Shown here piece after piece: positions 59,440 through 64,000 of a stretch of 64,000 bases of DNA. The position numbers and the translations under genes were made by a program. Position 1 is the first letter of the stretch; each line of letters begins with the position of its first letter. This DNA comes from an uncultured Oscillospiraceae bacterium. GTDB taxonomy: Bacteria > Bacillota > Clostridia > Oscillospirales > Ruminococcaceae. Location: assembly GCA_934539585.1 (NCBI GenBank), contig CAKTCT010000009.1:16641-80640 (forward strand), in the 5' to 3' direction. A model generated the notes under the pieces. That model did no database searches. It was given only the letters and a program-made list of their open reading frames with translations, and had not been told where the DNA came from.

Positions 59440-60840
59440 GTGTTCCGGGGGGATTTTTTGGCGGATCGCCGTCCGATGGCCGGTTTTTTTCGGGAATTTT
59501 GGGTGCGGTTTGGGTCTGTTCAGGGTCACGGCAGGGTACGGTTGGGGTATCCCAGGGCCTGGAAAAAATCCCAGGGCCAGGGCGCTTCCGCGGGAAATAA
59601 ACGGAAGGCTCCGGAAGGGGAACAGGGACCGGAATTGCCGGTTCAGCTCCCGAAGCGGGACTGAAAAGCTGCTCATCGGCGGGCCGGGATTTTTGGCTGG
59701 CTCCCATGGCGGAAATCTTCATGTGTACGCCGATGGCGGACAGTTTGGTGAGGGACCCTTCGGCAGAGTCCGGCGGCGGAAGTTTTTGGGCTGCAGAAAT
59801 GCGGCTTTGCGGAAGCGGGTCAGGCGGCTGTCAGGTTCCGGAAGGTGGTTTCAGGGGCCGCTGCGGGTCCTGGGAAGGTGCTCAGGGCGGCGTATGGATG
59901 CTTTTGGGGTCCAGGCGCGGTTGGATGGCGGGTTCCGGGGGCGAAATGCGGTCGCTGGTGCAGCTGGTCCGGCGGTGACAAGTGGTTCCGGAGGCTTTGC
60001 GGGCCGATGAAAATCGGTTTCGCGGCTTGCGGATGGGGCTTGGGACTGGTGCGGTTGACTGGCCGCGGGTGGTTCCGGGGACGCCGGAAGAATCGGCGGA
60101 ACGTGTGGGAACCGGCTTGGAAGGTCAGCTGAAATCGCTGGGCATCCGGTCGTTTGAGGCGCGTATCGGCGGGTTTCGGCGGGGAACAGTTGGCGGGGTC
60201 CGGAGGCTCCGGGACGAAATGAGGCTCTTGGGGAATCTGTCGGGTGCAGCTGGCGGGTGACTTGCTGGTGGCTTGATACATGTGGAAATCGGGCAGTTAG
60301 TTGGCTATGACAGGGCGATTCCGGGGTTTGCAGGCCGATGAAATTTGGTTTTGCTGCTTGAGAATGAGGCTTGGGACTGGTTGCTAGATGGTTGGCTGGC
60401 AGCTTTATGGCGGAAGGCTTGGTTTATGTGAAAATCGAGCGGCTGGCTAGCTGCAACGGGCGGTTCTGGGGCTTGCGGGCCGATGAAAATCGGTTTTGCG
60501 GCTTGCGGATGAGGCTCGGGACTGGTCGATAGGTGGTTGGCTGACGGCTTGATGGCGAAAGGTTTTGCTTATGTGGAAATCGGGCGGTTGGCTAGCTGCA
60601 ATGGCGGTTCTGGGGCTTGCGGGCCGATGAAAAGTGATTTGACGGTTTGCGGATGAGGCTTGGGACTGGTTGGCAGCTTGCTGACGGAAGAATTTGATTT
60701 ATGTGGAAATCGGGCGGCTGACTGCGGGCGGTTCCGGGGAGGCCGGAAGAATCGGCGGAATCTATATGAAAAGCAAGCCGGGCATTTGAACCGGCGGGAA
60801 ATTGGTACATTCGGGGGGACCCGAAAAATAAACGGAAAGT
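59440..60840. repeat. Degenerate tandem repeat tract, no gene seen
   Basis: About 1.4 kb, G-rich on the plus strand, with no convincing gene on either strand (open frames here have neither family features nor stable ribosome-binding sites). The clearest part is 60003-60720: CCGATGAAAATCGG-type motifs start near 60003, 60333, 60479 and 60623, and ATGTGGAAATCGGGC-type motifs near 60281, 60427, 60572 and 60702, so the unit is about 145 bases. CCGAT-GAAA-ATCGG can form a five-pair stem with a GNRA loop in two units. GGTTCCGGGGA-GCCGGAAGAATCGGCGGA recurs at ~60070 and ~60730. Confidence 0.6.
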
Positions 60841-60850
60841 AGGAAACCTT

Positions 60851-62277
60851 ATGAAGATTGCAAAAGCAAGGCCCTTTGAGGGGAAGCCCATCATCAACAT
60901 GCCGTCGGTTTACGGCGGGTGCATCGGGAAGGAGATCATCTGCCGGGTGCCGGTCATCGGGACGCGGCCCATCCGGGTGGAGGTTCAGGGGCTGCCCCAG
61001 GGGCTGCGGCTGGACGGGCAGGTGATCCGGGGGACCGTGCCGGAGGGCGGCGAGTTCCGGGTGCGGATCGCTGCGGAAAACGGGCTGGGCCGGGCGGAGC
61101 AGGATGTAACCTTCCGGATCGGGGAGGACACCATGCTGCTGACTCCGCTGATGGGGTTCACCAGCTGGAACGCCTTCGGGGCCGACGTCTCCCAGGAAAA
61201 AATGGAGGACACGGCGGCGGCCATGGCGGCCCTGGGCATCGCCGACTACGGGTACTGCTACGTCAACATCGACTCCGGGTGGCAGAAGGAGTACGGCGGG
61301 GAGTTCGACGCCGTAATGCCCAACGAGAAGTTCCCGGACATGAAGGGGTTCTGCCGGAAAATGCACGAGGCGGGGTTCAAGTGCGGCATCTACTCCACGC
61401 CCATGCTCACGGCGTGGGGGTGCCCCAAGGAGCTGCCCTCTATCCCGGGGTGCACCAGAGGGGAGCCCAACATCCTGTTCACCTGCAACAACGGCGGCGT
61501 GGGCAAGGAGCGGCTGGAGGAAAACAACGTCCGGCAGTGGGCGGACTGGGGATTTGACTACCTGAAATACGACTGGGCCCCCACCGAACCCATCAACGCC
61601 GACTATATGAAAAAAGCCCTGCTGAAGGCGGACCGGGAGATGGCCTTCTGCGTCACCGTGGATGCAGACATCAGCTATCGGGAGTACTGGAAGCGGTACT
61701 GCTCCTCCTGGCGGTGCAACTGCGACTCCATCGACCGGTGGGGAAACGTCAAGGGGGCCTTCCGGCCCCAGGAGTACTGCCGGATCGAGTACTGGAAGGA
61801 CTCGGTGACGCCGGGGCATTTCTATGATCTGGACATGCTGGAGATCGGGGCCATGGTGTGGAACCAGGGAAAATCCGGACTGACGGAAAACGAGGAGCTC
61901 TTTGCCTACACCCTCCGGGCGTTTTTCCTGTCGCCCATCCAGCTGAGCTGCGATTTGCAGAAGCTGACGGAGTTTGAGCGGGACCTCATTTCCAACGAGG
62001 AGGTCATCCGGCTGAACCAGGACAGCCTGGCGGATTTCCCCGAGGTTTTCCGGAAAAACGAGGCCGAGGACCTGCTGGTCTACAAGCGGCGGCTGGAAAA
62101 CGGGGCGAGGCTTACGCGGTCTTCAACCTGTCCGATGAGGAGAAGACGGAGGTGCTGGATTTCAGCGGGTTCCGGGGGCTCCGGGAGGTATGGACCAAGG
62201 AGGACCGGACGCCGGACAGCGCCTACCGGTGCGTGGTGGAGCCCCACTGCGCCGTGGTGCTCCGGGCTGTAAAGTGA
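60851..62277 (+). CDS. GH27 alpha-galactosidase-like protein, apparent 1-nt frameshift near the C-terminus
   Basis: Glycoside hydrolase of family 27/36 type. After an N-terminal ~95-residue beta domain the barrel begins MGFTSWNAFGADVSQEKM and shows YCYVNIDSGWQ, FPDMKGFCRKMHEAGFKCGIYS, the nucleophile Asp in DYLKYDWAPT, and the acid/base region FYDLDMLEIG (family often DPDML). The continuous frame ends TAA at 62272 but its last ~55 residues are Arg-rich nonsense. In the +1 shifted frame the sequence from 62104 to 62277 (TGA) reads a sensible C-terminal beta domain (EAYAVFNLSDEEKTEVLDFSG). One missing G in the G-run 62102-62105 explains this, so the gene is either frameshifted or mis-sequenced. 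Confidence 0.8.
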
Positions 62278-62290
62278 CGGGAGGGGTAGG

Positions 62291-63853
62291 ATGAAGATCA
62301 CCATTGGCAAAAAGTACCTGGTCTTTCCCATCAACACCAATGGGAAGAACAAGTACCTGCAATTTTTCCTGGGCGGCAGGGCGGTGTATGAGCTGAATTT
62401 GAAGCTGGACCGGTTCGCGCCGGATTTCCGGGCCTACATCGACGTGTCCCGGTACCTGGGGGAGACGCTGGAGCTGGTCATCGCGCCGGAAATGGAGATT
62501 CCCCTGGAGCAGGCGGACCGGATGGAGCTTCCCGGGGTCTATGGGGAGGCGCTGCGGCCCCAGGTGCATTTTTCCGCAAAGAACGGGTGGATCAACGACC
62601 CCAACGGGCTGATTTATCTGGACGGGGTGTACCATCTGTTTTACCAGTACAATCCGGCGGGGAACAACTGGGACAACATGCACTGGGGACACGCGGTCAG
62701 CGGCGATCTCATCCGCTGGGAGGAGCGGGACGTGGCCATGTTCGTGGGGGAGCAGGGAAACATCTTCTCCGGCAGCGCCATTGTGGATCGGGAGAACCGG
62801 TCGGGGCTGGCGGAGGGGGAGAATCCGGCGGTGCTGCTCTATTACACGGCCACCGGGCGGCCCTTTACCCAGCGGCTGGCTTATTCCACCGATGGGCTCC
62901 AGACCATCCGGGAGTATCCGGGAAATCCGGTGGTGCCCCACCTGGAGGGGGCCAACCGGGACCCCAAGGTGGTGTTCTGTGAGGAGCTTAGGTGCTATGT
63001 CATGGCGCTGTTCCTTATCAACAACCGGTACGCGCTGCTGTCCTCGGAGGATCTGAAGGGGTGGAGGGTGTTCCAGGAGCTGGACATCCCCAATGAGGCC
63101 GAGTGCCCGGACCTGTTCTCCATCCGGGACGGGAAGGGGCGGAAAAAGTGGGTCCTCATGGGGGCTTCCGACCATTATCTTGTCGGGGAGTTCCGGGAGG
63201 GGGCCTTTGTCCCTTGCCAGGAGGTCCGGTGTTTGCAGTACGGCTCCGGGGCCTATGCCGGGCAGAGCTTCAGCGGTCTGCCCGGGGACCGGGTGGTCCG
63301 GGTCTGCTGGGACCGGTGGGACCATCCGTCCACCAGCTTCACCGGGCAGATGGGGATTCCCCTGGAGCTTTCTTTAGAGGAAGAAGACGGGGGATTTTTC
63401 CTCCGGGCCGCGCCGGTGAAGGAGCTGAAAGGGTTGTTCCTCCGGCGGGAGGTCCTGGAGGGCCGGGCGATTGCTCCGGGGGCGCCGCTTCGGGCGGACC
63501 TGGAGGAGCGGCCGTATTTCTGGCGGCTCCGGGGGGCGTATGCGGAAGGCGTGGTGCTGGAGGTTACGGTTTTCGGGTGCCGGATTCAGGTGGACTTTTC
63601 CAGGAATCAGCTGTCCCTGGGCGGGAAAACCATGCCGGTTTCGGCCCGGAAGGACGGGCTGGACCTGATTGGGATTTCGGACCGGCACAGCGTGGAGATT
63701 TTCGCCGACGGAGGCCGGGGCTATCTGGTCGAGGCGGAGGAAGCCGGGCTATGGGACCCGAATCTGCCGTGGCTGGTGGTGGCGGCGGACGGGGAGTACC
63801 AGGTGGAGGAAGCGGAGCTTTGTCCCATGGAGTCCATCTGGGAGAATTGCTGA
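62291..63853 (+). CDS. GH32 family glycoside hydrolase (levanase/sucrose-hydrolase-like)
   Basis: 520 residues. An N-terminal ~85-residue beta-sandwich-like extension precedes the GH32 five-bladed propeller: nucleophile in WINDPNGL, the FYQYNP segment, GHAVSGDLIRWEE, FSGSAIV, RDPKVV (transition-state Arg-Asp) and the acid/base Glu in ECPDLF. The C-terminal beta-sandwich ends with DRHSVEIFADGG. It should hydrolyse beta-fructosidic bonds in sucrose or fructans. No signal peptide is visible, so it is intracellular. It starts 13 bases after the GH27 stop, suggesting one transcript, and its 3' region is repeated just downstream. Confidence 0.9.
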   Translation: MKITIGKKYLVFPINTNGKNKYLQFFLGGRAVYELNLKLDRFAPDFRAYIDVSRYLGETLELVIAPEMEIPLEQADRMELPGVYGEALRPQVHFSAKNGWINDPNGLIYLDGVYHLFYQYNPAGNNWDNMHWGHAVSGDLIRWEERDVAMFVGEQGNIFSGSAIVDRENRSGLAEGENPAVLLYYTATGRPFTQRLAYSTDGLQTIREYPGNPVVPHLEGANRDPKVVFCEELRCYVMALFLINNRYALLSSEDLKGWRVFQELDIPNEAECPDLFSIRDGKGRKKWVLMGASDHYLVGEFREGAFVPCQEVRCLQYGSGAYAGQSFSGLPGDRVVRVCWDRWDHPSTSFTGQMGIPLELSLEEEDGGFFLRAAPVKELKGLFLRREVLEGRAIAPGAPLRADLEERPYFWRLRGAYAEGVVLEVTVFGCRIQVDFSRNQLSLGGKTMPVSARKDGLDLIGISDRHSVEIFADGGRGYLVEAEEAGLWDPNLPWLVVAADGEYQVEEAELCPMESIWENC

Positions 63854-63871
63854 GCGGGGCTGGCTTTGGGG

Positions 63872-64000
63872 GCGGGAAAACCATGCCGGTTTCGGTCCGG
63901 AAGGACGGGCTGGACCTGGCGGTGATTTCGGACCGGCACAGCGTGGAGATTTTCGCCGACGGAGGCCGGGGCTATCTGGTCGAGGCGGAGGAAGCCGGGC
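63872..64000 (+). pseudogene. Duplicated fragment of the GH32 C-terminal region (incomplete at window edge)
   Basis: 63872-64000 repeats 63621-63749 with five differences in 129 bases, a 251-base offset. The encoded segment PVSVRKDGLDLAVISDRHSVEIFADGG matches the GH32 C-terminus (PVSARKDGLDLIGISDRHSVEIFADGG). Upstream sequence is unrelated, and no start or ribosome-binding site fits a full gene. It continues beyond the window. Confidence 0.65.

Noticed and set aside
59510..60010. 166-codon frame in the repeat tract
   Set aside because: Gly/Arg-rich, lacks family signals and a ribosome-binding site, and overlaps repeat-like sequence; frames on the other strand are of the same kind.
59440..60840. 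CRISPR array
   Set aside because: Repeats are about 145 bases apart, degenerate and not separated by unique spacers of constant length; no cas genes in the window.

Overview
The window comes from a GC-rich, spore-forming Firmicute, most likely a gut Clostridium-relative of the Oscillospiraceae. The evidence is a dipicolinate synthase pair (spoVFA/spoVFB), a tryptophan T-box leader, many stand-alone or membrane-bound AraC regulators beside sugar loci, strong AGGAGG ribosome-binding sites with frequent ATGA or GTGA gene overlaps, vegetative sigma-A promoters (TTGACA, 17 bp, TATAAT) and some TTG starts. Species cannot be named from the sequence alone. No rRNA, CRISPR array, transposase or integrase was seen. 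One tRNA (Thr, GGT) is present.

Layout. 1-3.6 kb: end of a radical SAM gene, then a Trp T-box controlling a trpXYZ-type ABC importer. 3.6-13 kb: GNAT enzyme, membrane protein, aldo/keto reductase, membrane AraC sensor-regulator, and an operon of two half-size ABC exporters plus a 2-hydroxyacid dehydrogenase. 13.1-16.5 kb: operon of exonuclease III, sirtuin, AI-2E-type permease and nitroreductase. 16.5-19.2 kb: NanE epimerase with ROK kinase, and a PflA-like radical SAM protein. 19.3-25.7 kb: two ~650-700 bp hairpin-packed repeats in opposite orientation bracket spoVFA/B, a sugar oxidoreductase/isomerase pair and a HAD phosphatase. 25.8-28.8 kb: ABC-2 exporter operon.

28.8-37.9 kb is the most striking part. 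A GHKL/LytTR two-component system is divergent from a tightly coupled six-gene operon: LRR lipoprotein, DUF2997 protein, multi-pass membrane protein with a helix-hairpin-helix tail, NrdG-like 4Fe-4S radical SAM protein, Ycf46-like AAA ATPase and Ycf35/DUF1257 protein. The last two and DUF2997 are relatives of proteins known mainly from cyanobacteria and plastids; here they form a probable membrane-associated system of unknown function.

37.9-47.6 kb: a DtxR-family regulator with an operator-like palindrome, a condensation-domain acyltransferase, an LplABC-type sugar importer with its AraC regulator, a second hairpin-rich repeat family with terminal inverted repeats, a Gfo/Idh/MocA oxidoreductase and tRNA-Thr. 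47.8-52.5 kb: a large XRE regulator divergent from a cell-wall-anchored surface protein. 52.5-58.1 kb: a PocR-AraC regulator and a four-gene sugar catabolic operon (DUF4432 mutarotase-like, class II aldolase, FucI-like isomerase, FGGY kinase). 58.5-64 kb: AraC regulator, a degenerate tandem-repeat tract, a frameshifted GH27 alpha-galactosidase-like gene, a GH32 fructosidase and a duplicated fragment of its 3' end at the window edge.
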